Below are positions 46,501 to 56,424 of a stretch of DNA of 64,000 nt, in pieces. The DNA is from Cloeon dipterum. Lineage: Eukaryota > Arthropoda > Insecta > Ephemeroptera > Baetidae. A program made the position numbers and the translations under genes. Where the stretch lies: contig NC_088790.1 of NCBI RefSeq assembly GCF_949628265.1, positions 29,826,545-29,890,544 of the forward strand, written 5' to 3'. Below the pieces are notes generated by a model that did no database searches, was not told the DNA's origin, and was given only the letters and a program-made list of their open reading frames with translations. How positions within the stretch are numbered: the first letter of the stretch is position 1; each line of letters opens with the position of its first letter.

Positions 46501-49500
46501 ACCCTGGAGTTATAGGGTTCGATAAAACCAACAATTGAATTTTTTCCGTCCTTCAACACCTTGAATTCCCTCTAAATCAACCCCTAAATGTAATTTTGGT
46601 TTCCTATATTATGAATTTTGTTAAATTCATCCCTTTAAAAAGAATTTCTTGTTATTTTTTATCTAAAAATTTTACCAATAATTCAGTCAAAACGAATGTT
46701 CGAGTTAGTCAATAATGCTTGTAGGGTTTGATTTAGGGGTGGTTATGGGGTTGAAGTCTCAAAAGGCTCAAGAAAATTAGTCCAGGCTTCTGGTGCGATG
46801 TTTTATTAATGAAAAGAGAATGAAATCATGATGAAAACAAGCGAAAATAAGAAATTATTATGAAAGGGTAGTTTAAAGGGATGAAATTTGAGGATATATC
46901 TTATTTTTCTTTGCATTAAATAAATTTTAAGCGAAGAAATGGAACAAATTACTGAAAAAACAGACAATAATGAACTAAAAATGCATCAAGGGCTGATTTA
47001 GGGGTTGTTTATGGGCTGATATAGCAGCTGACTGCACGTGAATTAAAAATACTTGAAGAAAATATAAATAAAAAACAAGTAATTCCATCATAGGTTGGTT
47101 ATTGAAGGGATAAAATCGAAAAGTGGTGCAATCAGCCCTTAAACTACCCCCTAAATCAACCCTTGTAAATGCATATTTGGTGCGTTGTGTGTCTTGCTTC
47201 AGTAATTTATTCTATTTCTTCGTTTAAAATTTATTTTATGCAAAAAACTATAAATATTTTCAAATATTAACCCTAATTCATTCCTTTAAACTACCCAATT
47301 GGTTTAAATTTGCTGCCCATCGAATTTTGTATAAATTTTTCTGAAGTTTCTGATTGAAAATGGGGCTGGAAAAGAAGGATCAAATACCAAGAGAAGAACT
47401 TCAGCATTAAAATCCGATTTAAGGGTCCAAAATAATCATCTACGTCATTTTTCCAGATTTTCTGCACAACTTTTCGCTTAAAAAACAAGCCTTAGGGTCA
47501 ACAGGAACCCCACAATAATAAATAAGGATTAAATTGCTTGAAATTCCATGATTCTTGTGCATCTTCGCATCCAGGTGATAAAAAAGTGCAGAAAATTGAT
47601 GTTGAACTAAAATAATAATAAAAAAATCAATGTTCAGCAGAGAACAGCGACGTTATTTTTGAAGCAAAATGCATTATGCAAATGGCGAATGCAAATGGAG
47701 TGCGAATCGAGAGGCGAAAGCTTTTAATCAGCACACAAAAAGGCGGTGTTAAAAGCATTTCTGCTTGTTGAGAGCGTTGGAGTGGCGCGCGCGGTGATTA
47801 GCACTCGCTCTGCAACTCGGCCCCGTCGAATCGGATCGGATCTGAACGGCGGGCGACACTCTTTTCAAGACGCCATTAGCTGAGCAAATACCTTGATGGA
47901 GTGAGAGCAGAGTCAACTAGCTGATGCAGCCTCGTTTTAAATGCGTTGGAATAATTTTGTTGTTCGCAAGCAAGCCAAGCAAGCAAGCAAACGCTGAATT
48001 TTAACGCAAACCGCACAACTCGGCGCATTATGCAAATGCGTGCGCGCCGCACTTTGCCATTTTCCACCCCCTCCAGCCCAATTTCTCACTTAAAACTTGG
48101 TCTCGACCTCTGCCAAGTTTGCCAATTATACGACTGTTCAAATTCAAACACTCGGCTGGACGAGCGGGATTATAAAGTTCTGTAGTGAGGCATTTTATAA
48201 CCAAACTTTTTTTATTTAAATTTCCTTTTGCAAACTTTTGATGAATTTCATCAGAAATTCTCTGTGTGAAACTGAACAGTTACATTTTTGTTCAAAACGA
48301 ATGATTAGGGGCGTTAATTTTAAGAGGATTCCCAAGAAATGTGGCTGTAAATTTAAAAATTAGGAAAGCTGTCTCCTTACTTGATATTTTATTTAATTTA
48401 TTTTTAACAAAGAGTTTTCGCAAAAAGGTGGCGAGAAAGGATCGAAATCTGCTAAGAAAATATGGTCAAAGCATTTGAGAAAATTGGCAAGGTCTTTTTT
48501 ATTATTGCACATGGTTAAAGTGGAATGATCCAGGGCAACAATTGAAAATTATTTGAATTGTTGGATGCCACAAACAATTGATCGATAAACAATTTGTTCA
48601 ACAATTTGCAATAATAAAAAAGGACATTCCTACAGTAAAAATTCAAATTTTACCAATTTTCTCCAAACTTTACAGAGCTTAAACATATTTCCTTGGCATA
48701 TTTCGATTCCTCTCGTCGAGATCTGTCCAATTGTGTATGCCACTTATTGGGGAAACTCTTGGTCTTGAAATTAAATCGGATTTCAAGTAAGGAGACTGCC
48801 CTTTCCGTTTCCAGCCAATTTTCTCTAAAAATTACAGCGCTTCTTAGGTCAATTTAGGTTTTAACTGAATCCTAAAGGACGAGTTTATGCATTGGCAACA
48901 AACATTTTCCAGGCTTTTGCAGTATCATTCCTCTTTAAAACTATAGATTTGATTAATTGCTAGTTGAACAACAATAAAATATTTTCAATTGTCACGTTGT
49001 ATCAATCCACTGCTTTTCAAAGCATAATATCTCTCTGATTTATACTTTTGGCCGCCAAGTGAACACGAACCACACGGTTTTCCAACTTTTGAGCCACATT
49101 AAATTCATTTTAAACAGCAAAAGACCAATCATATTCTTCAAAATTGCTTTTTAAGCTGGAAAACATTTTAAGACGCACAAATTTTGATTTATTTTATTAT
49201 TTTCTACTATTTAATTAATGTTTTAGGTTTTTTCTGAATTTTCCAGAACTAGAAATGGGGACCAACATAATTCCAGATTTAAAACTTGCTTTTTTAAATA
49301 AAATAATCGATTATGCTAAGTGAAATCATCTAAATTTAGCTTCGAAGCTCATTTCCCGTTCTTTTTAAACTAACCCCTCTCGATTATATATTTTAATTAG
49401 CAAAAGAAAATCGGTGGAATAGAATTGGAAAATTTTCTAGATGCAGCCCTAAACAGTTATTAAATTAATTTCCATTTTTTGTACTGATAACCTTTATGAT

Positions 49501-50848
49501 AGGTTCATTAATGGCATTAAAAAATTCCTTCAGGATGAAGTCAGAGCTAAAATTTTATTAGAAGAAGTGACTGCAAGGTTTGTATGCACTTTAAAAGGAC
49601 GCAGAACTAAATCCACAGTAGAAATATAGTTGTCTTTTTGCTATGAAATGGGCTTCCCCGTCATAACAAACTGCGTTAGATAGATCTCGGCATGGGAAAA
49701 CGAAATTCAACTCTGAGGCAGGAAAAATGCCAATAAAATGACATGGTTATTTTAGCCACAATTCCCTTTTGATTCCCTTTTTAAATGGTGAGGACTGTCT
49801 CCTTACTTGAAATCCTATTTTATTTCAAAACAAAGAGTTTCCCTAAAACGCTGTTGGACAGATCTCGACCAGAGGAATCGAAATCTGCCAAGAAAATGTG
49901 GTCGAGCGCTGCAAATTTTGGAGAAAATTTAAAAAAATTGAATTTTTACTATATTAGCAAGGTTCATTTTGGGTTATTGCAAATCGTGGAACAAATTGTT
50001 TATCGATCAACAGCTTATTGCATCCAAAAATTCAAAAATTTTTAATTTTAAATTGTTAGCTAGCTTTTATTAATTTAAATTTGTTTGCACGCAGAAAACA
50101 ATTTGCAAATTTTAATTTTATTATTATGAATTTCAATATTTTAATTTTAAATCAAAATTATTATTTATTAATTTCCTATAATTATAATAGCTATTTAAAA
50201 CGATTATAATGCAACGTGTTTTGCAAATAAAATATTTAAATTATTTTTCCAGTTATGAAATTTTTATATATATTTTGGCTAATTTAAATTTTTCATGTAA
50301 AATCAATTCAAATATGATTTCCATAACTAGGTTTTTTCTGACACAATTACAGAATCCTGTTATTACATAGGTAAAAATTCATTTCACTTGGGGCTGTCAT
50401 TTTAACAAAGAACCCTTCAAAAAGTAACCCTAAGACACATACGAGTGAACTTTTGTGAGAGCTTATAAGCTTTTTTTCAAAATATTTCTTTGCGAAAATT
50501 GGATAAAAATTAAATAAATCAAATTTTGCCTCATTGCCATAGTTCTAATCCGCAGAATTGTAAAACCCTGACCTTCCATAATACATTAAAGATTTTACAC
50601 GGTGCTCCAAAGCTGAATTGTTTCCAAAAATTTCATTTTTCAAGCCGGTAGTTGGCTGGGACCTTTCCAAAATGATTTATCTCCCCGAGCAAATAGTAAA
50701 CTCCTTGTATTTTTAGCCAGATCGACAAAGTTTTGTCTCAAATACAATTTTAAATTTTGGTAATTTTTTCTGACGTACCTGTGGCCCTGGGCGGGGTGGA
50801 GTGGATGCTGTCGGAGTCCTGGACCATGGCCGCGTGCAGCTCTATCAT
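34522..50848 (-). CDS. Lmx1: LIM-homeobox transcription factor Lmx1 (LMX1A/LMX1B class)
   Basis: Seven exons: complement of 50779..50848, 41829..42066, 38369..38589, 38136..38269, 36976..37165, 36827..36907 and 34522..34757; 389 residues, every junction in frame. It is a nuclear DNA-binding regulator, in other animals acting in neurons and limbs. LIM1 is at about 50-101 ([22 protein letters not shown]), LIM2 at 109-163 ([21 protein letters not shown]), homeodomain at about 194-253 ([20 protein letters not shown] split by an intron before [20 protein letters not shown]). A lysine-rich stretch follows. The tail [18 protein letters not shown] is the Lmx1 signature and separates it from Lhx3/4 or Lim1. 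Introns 1, 2, 4 and 6 are long and hold MITEs; introns 3 and 5 are 99 and 68 nt. The start at 50848 is the first ATG before the GTACGT donor; the leader is GC-rich. Confidence 0.95.
34798..34870 (-). tRNA. tRNA-Val: tRNA-Val (anticodon AAC)
   Basis: Cloverleaf on the minus strand: acceptor arm GTTTCCG paired with CGGAAAC, discriminator A, A-box TGGTGTAGTGGTTA, anticodon loop CCTAACAC with AAC, and B-box GGTTCGATCCC in a perfect T arm. A TTTTT run follows the 3' end as Pol III terminator. It lies in the last intron of Lmx1, 41 bp upstream of the final exon and on the same strand. Confidence 0.95.
35069..35490. mobile_element. Foldback MITE (family F) in Lmx1 intron 6
   Basis: TGCATAAACCCTAAGTG at the left is mirrored by TTAGGGTTTATGC at the right. 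The internal AGACTCAATCTAGCTA and GACGTGCTGAAAACC blocks are inverted around a centre near 35270. Close relative of 9511-9926. Confidence 0.87.
36388..36790. mobile_element. Foldback MITE (family F), diverged, in Lmx1 intron 6
   Basis: Same arrangement (CCCTAAGTGTTTGAACC; AGACTCAATCCTGCT; TTCTACGGCGATTGGC) with more substitutions and a different centre. It ends CAACTGG only 37 bp from the exon 6 donor. Confidence 0.8.
37590..37870 (+). repeat. Diverged relative of the 7490-7827 module
   Basis: GGGTTGGGTACCCTGAAAAAGGTCGCCAGGGTAGG and TTTTTCTATGGGCGCGAGAAAGCTC correspond to blocks at 7505-7535 and 7685-7715, in the same order. In Lmx1 intron 4. Confidence 0.65.
38650..38985 (+). mobile_element. 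Old MITE-1 in Lmx1 intron 2
   Basis: Blocks in MITE-1 order (TTTTACTGCAAAATCGTGG, TCTCCTTACTTGAAATCC, CAGATCTCGACGAGAGG, GGAGAAAATCCG) with many changes and without clean ends. It starts about 60 bp from the LIM2 exon acceptor. Confidence 0.75.
38986..39777. other. Lmx1 intron 2 sequence, AT-rich
   Basis: Nothing recognisable apart from A/T-rich low-complexity runs. A 75-codon frame at 39535 lacks family resemblance. Confidence 0.5.
39778..40218 (+). mobile_element. MITE-1, near full-length, in Lmx1 intron 2
   Basis: From AAGGAATGATACTGG to ATCATTCCACTTTAA; the left TTAA is lost. Well preserved, so young compared with 38650-38985. Confidence 0.87.
40219..41828. other. Lmx1 intron 2, promoter-like patch
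   Basis: 40640-40860 has a plus-strand TATATAAAG at about 40653, followed by GAGCGAGCTC and a CTCACTCACTCGCTCGCGCG stretch, which together look promoter- or enhancer-like. 41270-41330 has ATTGGCC repeats (inverted CCAAT). No exon found. Confidence 0.35.
42363..42760. repeat. Cluster of three related short repeats in Lmx1 intron 1
   Basis: A block with CGTTCGACTCGTCTCAATCTACCC (42367) recurs inverted near 42545-42590 (GGGGAGGTAGAGACGAGTCG) and again direct near 42717-42745 (GTTAGACTTGTCTCAACCTCCCC). A neighbouring AATCTCG-GTTCT block recurs with them. Possibly nested copies of one small element. Confidence 0.6.
42796..42918 (-). mobile_element. MITE-1 end fragment
   Basis: ACCATTTGAAAAGC through TGGATTCTAAAGGACAAGTTCATGC to GTATCAATCCTCTTTAA; only one third of the element remains. 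Confidence 0.7.
43100..43500. promoter_or_regulatory. GC-rich candidate cis-regulatory patch, Lmx1 intron 1
   Basis: Much richer in GC and CpG than its surroundings. Has a GAGAGAGAGAGAGAGAG run (43307-43325, a GAGA-factor-type sequence) and several TTATGCAA/ATGCAAC sites. No coding resemblance. Function is inferred only from composition and motif content. Confidence 0.3.
43843..43985. repeat. Inverted repeat (hairpin), ~57-nt arms
   Basis: GCTGTCGAAAAGTGATCTAT..GGCGGAGGA..TTCTGATTGGC is mirrored by GCCAATCAGAA..TCCTCCGCC..ATAGATCGCTTTTCAATTCAACAGC with a loop of about 25 nt. Could be a short foldback element or a transcribed hairpin. Confidence 0.8.
44220..44470. promoter_or_regulatory. GC-rich candidate enhancer patch, Lmx1 intron 1
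   Basis: GC-rich island in AT-rich intron, with a homeodomain-type TTAATTAA core (44393-44400) and a GCAGCAGCAGCAG run. No coding match. Inference from composition. Confidence 0.25.
45065..45300 (-). mobile_element. MITE-H, TIR element (hAT-like ends), in Lmx1 intron 1
   Basis: Starts CAGCAGCACTGCGCAGAT and ends ATCTGCGCGTCGCACGAATCTGACCCCCGCTG. It matches 57789-58052 in opposite orientation, including the shared core AAGATGGCGTCTGAAT and TACGAGTGTCAAGAGTTTG. The ends are imperfect inverted repeats, and CAG..CTG termini resemble hAT elements. A clean 8-bp target duplication is not visible. Confidence 0.75.
45580..45770. promoter_or_regulatory. GC-rich patch with CRE palindrome
   Basis: GCGGTGCGGCAGCGCCGGCC at about 45638 and a full TGACGTCA cAMP-response palindrome at 45725-45732 in Lmx1 intron 1. 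Similar palindromes are at 53508 and 54127. Confidence 0.3.
46540..47310. repeat. Nested imperfect inverted repeats in Lmx1 intron 1
   Basis: Arms include GGGTAGTTTAAAGGGATGAA (46866) facing TTCATTCCTTTAAACTACCC (47278), and inside these AGGGCTGATTTAGGGGTTGT (46989) facing a CTACCCCCTAAATCAACCCT block (47144). A further pair with CTAAATCAACCCCTAAA (46573) and GATTTAGGGGTGG (46730) lies to the left. They suggest an old palindromic element, possibly inserted more than once. Confidence 0.6.
47676..48037. promoter_or_regulatory. Cluster of POU octamer sites, Lmx1 intron 1
   Basis: Three exact ATGCAAAT octamers at 47676-47683, 47689-47696 and 48030-48037 in a less AT-rich stretch. The first two are 13 bp apart start to start. 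Octamers bind POU-domain factors. Confidence 0.35.
48365..49012 (+). mobile_element. Old MITE-1 interrupted by a younger MITE-1
   Basis: 48365-48514 holds the middle of a diverged copy (CTGTCTCCTTACTTGATATT, TCTGCTAAGAAAATATGGTC), and its right end resumes after 48937 (GTTGAACAA, TTTTCAATTGTC, GTATCAATCCACT). The left third is missing. Confidence 0.75.
48515..48937 (-). mobile_element. MITE-1, full-length, nested in an older copy
   Basis: TTAAAGTGGAATGATCCAGG to GTATCATTCCTCTTTAA. It lies in opposite orientation to the older copy it split, with TTAA at both borders. Confidence 0.87.
49785..50060 (+). mobile_element. Diverged MITE-1, left third missing, in Lmx1 intron 1
   Basis: AATGGTGAGGACTGTCTCC through CAGATCTCGACCAGAGG to TTGCATCCAAAAATTC and a degraded right end. 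About 720 bp from the first coding exon. Confidence 0.78.
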
Positions 50849-51212
50849 GGGTCGCGGCTATGTTTTTCACTGTTCGAGTCACAATAGGAGCTGCGGACGT
50901 GCGACGAGCGGACGTGCCCGGGGTGGATCGGGGTGAGCATCGACAGCGACTGCCGCCACATGGAGCCGAGCAGGGCCCCGCGGCCAGGCCACGCCCCTTC
51001 GGGGGCAGTGCGGCGGCTCCGAGAGCGGTGGTGCGGGTGGCCGGGGCCGAATCGGCGCCGCCGCCGCATCTCCGAAGGCCACGCCTCGCGCGCCCCGCAC
51101 AAAACGACGAGAGAGAGCGAGCAGCGCCGCGGACACTTCATCAGTCCTTTCCGCTCATGCACTCTCCCGCCGCGCTTCTTCTTTTCCTTATTTTCCATCT
51201 TTGCTTTATATA
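50849..51212 (-). promoter_or_regulatory. Lmx1: Probable Lmx1 5' UTR and promoter
   Basis: The 330 bp upstream of the Lmx1 ATG are very GC- and CpG-rich (for example GCGGCGGCTCCGAGAGCGG at 51010), in contrast to the AT-rich surroundings. A minus-strand TATATAAA at 51205-51212 marks the upstream edge. A start 25-30 bp downstream would give a leader of about 330 nt. TATA-less initiation inside the GC-rich part is the alternative. Confidence 0.45.
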
Positions 51213-51309
51213 TTTATTTTCCGCCGCCTGCACCTTTTCTTCGCGCCGCAAGAAGGACGCAATCATCGGCCCCAGGCAGGCAGCCACTCGCTCTATTATA
51301 GACTTTTAA

Positions 51310-52977
51310 TTCCTGCAAACTTACACCAGATGTCTGAAGGATGTCTGGGGGTTAATAAATATTATAAGGAAAAATTAAGTCTTGAACTTTTTGCTGCAGA
51401 TCCAGGGTGGAAATTTATGCGATGAAAACTAATTATTTTTCAGGGTTTGGCAAAACGAGGGAATTTCCAGCGTTTTTTAACCGAAATTTCCGGAAATAAC
51501 TGCCAGTTAAAATAAAGAAAATGTTTTCGGGACTTAATTAAACCCTTTTCAATTTAATTTTAGGACCTTGTAGCCATTTTTAATAAGGAGAGTTGAAGTT
51601 TTAACTGAAAATCCGCTCCAGAATATTTTAAATTGATCTTAAATTGCAGTTTTTTAGGTGTAGTTTTATTTTTCCAGGACTCTCCTGCTAGATATTTCGA
51701 CTGTGAAAGATTTTAATCTAAATTAAAATTATTTTAAAATTTAGAAATCATTTTTTAAAATCTCAAATGTGCAAAAAGAATAATTTCTATAACTAAAAAT
51801 AAAAGAAATCAATACTGTGACAATTTTGGAGTAATTTATTGTATTATTTGTCCCCTTCTAAGTTTTCGACCTGCTTTTTTTCGGACATATATTTTATCTC
51901 CTACATTTAATCAATCTCAAACTAAACGCTAATTTTTCCATATTTAAAATTAGGAAAATTAATAATTTAAATAAAAGGTTCGTACATTTACGACGAATAT
52001 ATTACAGTTTTGAATTGAATGAAATCAAATATTCTAAATCGGTCAATGAAAGGCGTGTAGAACACGATACACCCTCGATCTCTTTTCAAATGGCAGCAGC
52101 ACAATAGGAAAGAGTTGAAAAGTCAATTTAAATCCTCCAAGTGTAAACAAAACGCGGACGCACTGCAAAAAACATGATATCCACGCACTCTCTCTCGTCT
52201 CTCGACTGTGCATCTGCTCTTGCTCTCGCCGGCTTTGTTGCTCGGTCCATTTAAAGAGCGTGCACTGACTATGCCAGGGGGCGGAAAATTGTTGCTGTGA
52301 GTGTGGCTAATCGTGAATCGACACCCCCATTGATTTAAATAGAAGCGAGTGTGTGTGTAATTCCATTACCTCGTTAGTCACGCGCCGCAATTTGAATTTC
52401 TGATTTTTTTCCGTCCTTTCTTTCTTTTATTCTTTCCCCAGTGCGATGCAGGTGCGTTTCGTCACGAAATCAGCAGCCCCCCATATCAGCTGACACGCGT
52501 GGCCTTGCTTGTTATGTGCTATTACGTCAGCGAACGCGTTCATTCACTCAGATAATGATTGGCGGCAATCGGGGAAATTGCGTGAAATGCGGCAAAATAA
52601 TGGGTGTCATTTTCGATTCAGACCGCAAATTCGCTGCGGAAATGCAGTCGTGTGGTTAGACGCGTGCAAAATCTTTCCCCAAAGAGATGTTTTGAATAAA
52701 AATGTACTTTTACTGAACCAATATGCCGAATATAGATAGAATTTATGATTAAAATACAAATTAAAAAATTGAAGGCTTTGCTCCACATTTAAAAATTTGG
52801 GTGGCATGTTTTTAACTATTTTCAAATGTGCATAGGGCTGCCAAATTAGCTGATTTACTAAAATTGAATGTTTTTTTGCTCTCTTATTCTCTCTTTTCCT
52901 TTCCTAATTGCAAATTTTAAATTAATTAATTTAAATATTAGAAATTATTGGAAAATATTGTTGCATATATTTCCTAT
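51310..52977. other. Lmx1 upstream region; no gene recognised
   Basis: AT-rich with a mixed patch at 52160-52480 (CTCTCTCTCGTCTCTCG, GCTCTTGCTCTCGCC, TGTGTGTG). Several frames around 52441-52825 show no family resemblance. Confidence 0.5.
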
Positions 52978-53404
52978 TTAAAGTGGAATGATACAGGGCA
53001 ACAATTGAAAATTATTTGAATTGTTGAATGTCACAAACAATTGATCGATAAACAATTTGCAATAATAAAAAAGGACCTTCCTACAATAAAAATTCAAATT
53101 TTGCCAATTTTCTCCAAATTTAGAGTGCTTGAACATATTTTCTTGGCATATTTCGATGCTCTCGTCGAGATCTGTCCAACGGTGTATGCCACTTATTGGG
53201 GAAACTCTTGGTTTTGAAATTAAATCGGATTTCAAGTAAGGAGACAGCCATTACCATTTGAAAAGCACGCTAACTTTCCAGCCAATTTTCTCAAAAAATG
53301 ACAGTGCTTCTTTGGTTAATTTAGGCTTTAACTGAATCCTAAGGGACGAGTTTATGCATTGGCAACAAGCATTTTCCAGGCTTTTTCAGTATCATTCCTC
53401 TCTA
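52978..53404 (-). mobile_element. MITE-1, full-length
   Basis: TTAAAGTGGAATGATACAGG to CAGTATCATTCCTCTCTAA, 427 bp, upstream of Lmx1. The left TTAA end shows one change. Confidence 0.87.
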
Positions 53405-54496
53405 AGCTTTGATTTTCTGTCCCCTTTGTTGAATTTTCCTTGCGCTTGTTTATTTAAATCAGACGAGCAAGATTGAATAAAACCCTGCTGATCTTCATTG
53501 CCCTCTATGACGTCAGAATTTATAAAATTTTTCTAAGTAAGTGTAGCTAGTAAATATCCTTAGTTTGTGGAAATTACGATAGTGGCGTCAGTGGCGGCGA
53601 AAAAATAAACTTTGAAGATTCACAGACAGTACTTTGATTGATTTAAGACTGGCCTTCTTGACGATTTAAAGAACAAACTCGAAATGGTATCAAAAATATT
53701 TAGTTTAAATTCCCTGTAATATTTCCTCTCTTGGTGATTTATCCCAATCGTTAATGTATGAGGAAAATTTCCTTGTTGGCGAAAAAGTCAGATTTATTTT
53801 TCAGCTGATTTTCTCGGGAAATTCAATGTTAATAATTTTATTCGCGAAGCTGTTACAATCTTTTGATTAATTCAAGAAATTTTCCAAAAGTATTCCTTGA
53901 AGAAACAATAATTATTCTTGTCTGACAGCTTGGTCAGCAGCGCAGACTCTGAGTTTGGGGGGTTTCCCTCGTCGCTCTGTGTATGTATTTTCCTTGAGTC
54001 AGGCACACACGCGACGGACGTGTCCCCCAAAAGATGCGCCGCGTGTGTACGTATATATAACTTCACTCCGCATATGTGTGCAAGTGCAATATGTTGCATG
54101 TGTAGCACGTGCAGCTCAAAGAGCAGTGACGTCACACTCAGCTGCCGCTGCCGCCGCCGCCGCGCGGCACATTTTGCGCTCTGCATTATTGGCTCTCGGC
54201 CGGCCGGCATTGTTTGTAAGCACAGCACTCGAAACGAAAATAATAATATGTGTATACGATGGGATGCATCCAGCGTCTATGATTCATACGTTTCATTCGT
54301 TTGTATGGATGTATTGGCCAGTCGAGTAGTCGCTCGCTCTTTGTCTGTCAAACGGCAGAAATCCACTTGAGTGGGCCAACTATTTCGAATGTTTAATATT
54401 ATACAGGGAGATGAATGAATGATTGTTAATTATGACCTCTCCCGGGAGAACCCAGCTCGAAAATCGAAAAGGTTTTCCCTGTTCAATGATTAGCGC
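53405..54496. other. Lmx1 upstream region with CRE sites
   Basis: TGACGTCA at 53508-53515 and again at 54127-54134. The second is followed by a GC-rich CCGCTGCCGCCGCCGCCGCG run. Frames at 53872-54370 look like chance frames in GC-rich DNA. Confidence 0.45.
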
Positions 54497-54922
54497 TTAA
54501 AGAGGAATGATACTGCAAAATCCTGGAAAATGCTTGTTGCCAATGCATAAACTCATCCCTTAGGATTCAGTTAAAGCCTAAATTGACCTAAGGAGCGCTG
54601 TAATTTTTTGACAAAATTGGCTGGAAAGTTCCCGTGCTTTTCAAATGGTAATGGCTGTCTCCTTACTTGAAATCCGATTTAATTTCAAAACCAAGAGTTT
54701 CCCCAATAAGTGGCATACACAATTGGACAGATCTCGACGAGAGGAATCGCAATATGCCAAGAAAATATGTTCAAGCACTCTAAATTTTGGAGAAAATTGG
54801 CAAAATTTGAATTTTTATTGTAGGAAGGTCCTTTTCTATTAGTGCAAATTGTTAAAAAAATTGTTTATGGCATCCAACCATTCAAATAATTTTCAATTGT
54901 TGCCCTGTATCATTCCACTTTA
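54497..54922 (+). mobile_element. MITE-1, full-length
   Basis: TTAAAGAGGAATGATACTGC to GTATCATTCCACTTTAA, 426 bp, with TTAA at both borders and well preserved. Confidence 0.88.
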
Positions 54923-55299
54923 ATAGTCTACTCAAAGTTAAATTTCTGCGAAGAAAATATTTTTTGCTGTAAAACTAGACATTTCGGGACCGCAGACCTC
55001 ATCAGCAAGAAGAAAACGTCAATAATTTTCAATCGTTTCCTTTTAAATACACAATGCCTTTACTTTCACGATTTTAAAAATTTAGATTATTCTCAAAATA
55101 AGTAAATTTGCATGCATCTCACAGACGCACACCCCAGGGTGCTCCCCCGGGAAGCTTATCGAGACACTCTGCATGTGTATAGAATAAAAAGTATAAATTC
55201 CCGACAGCAATGAGCTTCTTGCGGAAAGAGCTAAGCGTGAATCGGTGACATGCGACAGCGTGTGTCGTCGGTCGGGCAAATATATTCCTTGGCGCGGGG

Positions 55300-56050
55300 A
55301 TGGCGGTGCCGGCGGGTTATTGAGGCGGCTGATGAGCCTGAATTTGCATGACAATCCGGAACGAGAGAGCGAGAGAACGAGCGACCGACGCCCATGCTAA
55401 ACACTCAGTTTGGTAGGCGCGCGGGCTGCGAGCCCCTGGGTGGTTAGACTAGAAGTCGGTCTGTCGTACAAACATGTCGAGCAGTTTGCATAAACAAGCA
55501 CTTTACGAGCGGGTAATACGAGAGAGAGAGCGAGCGAGCAGCTATTGAGAAAGCAGCCGCGCGCAGCACAGAGAAAGCAAATAAAAAGCAGCGAAATATT
55601 TTATCTCGCTCAAACGGTTTGTTTCCAGGCCTGCCGGGCGGGCGGGCGGGCGGATAAAAGAAAATGAGAAATGAAGAAAGCAGGCAGGACGAGCTTCTCT
55701 CCGCATCTTTTATTTGAGCAGCGAAGAGGCACATCAAAGGAGAACAGCGCACACCTTCGCCTTTGTCAGCACACCATCTGGAATATTAATTTATGCAAAT
55801 TGTCTGCCTGCGCGACGCTTGCCATTGAAGTTTTATTATTAAAATTTTTGCTACCGCGCCGCCAAGAGCAGAGAGCAGAGAGCAGAGGAAGCACTATTTG
55901 ATCTCATTACGCGCGCGAAACGAACTACTTCATGCACTCGACTTTCCTCCAAAACAAATTACATGCACGCGATTTCAATCTTCTCGAGAGCCCGCCTGCA
56001 CTTGTCTTCTTCGTCTCCCTAAACAGGATCTAGTTTCTCATGTTTTTGTG
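55300..56050. promoter_or_regulatory. GC/GA-rich region, candidate regulatory
   Basis: Contains GAGAGAGCGAGAGAACGAGCG (about 55364), GAGAGAGAGCGAGCGAGC (about 55523), a GGGCGGGCGGGCGGGCGG run (55636-55653) and CpG-rich stretches. GAGA-type sequences are common in insect regulatory DNA. No coding match; function inferred only. Confidence 0.25.
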
Positions 56051-56424
56051 TAGTTAATATTCACGGGGGTTTTTTGTGGGATGGTAACCATTCTTTTTTC
56101 TGCAATGTCTTGTTTTATTTGGTAATTTATTTAAGTTTATAATTATTATTCAAGACAGTACCAATGTTTAGCAAAAACAAAAATATATGAAATAGAAAAT
56201 AAAACCAGTAGCATAAAAGGTATTTACTTGCCTATTTTAAAGTGATTAAAAAAATTTAGCAATATAAATAATGACAATTAAATAATTTCCAAATTTAGCC
56301 ACAAGGCTTATAATTATAAAAATTATTTAAAAAAACTCTTTTAAAAACTTCACCATGCAGTTTAAAAGTATAATGAAAAATTTCCTATTTTTAAACATTT
56401 TAATTAAATTAGTTGAATTAGTTT

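Noticed and set aside
50860-51309. Long overlapping frames on both strands upstream of Lmx1
   Set aside because: They arise from the GC-rich, stop-poor leader and promoter; the true Lmx1 exon ends at 50848.
53872-54370. Overlapping 118-150 codon frames on both strands
   Set aside because: GC-rich stretch with simple CCG runs; no family resemblance on either strand.
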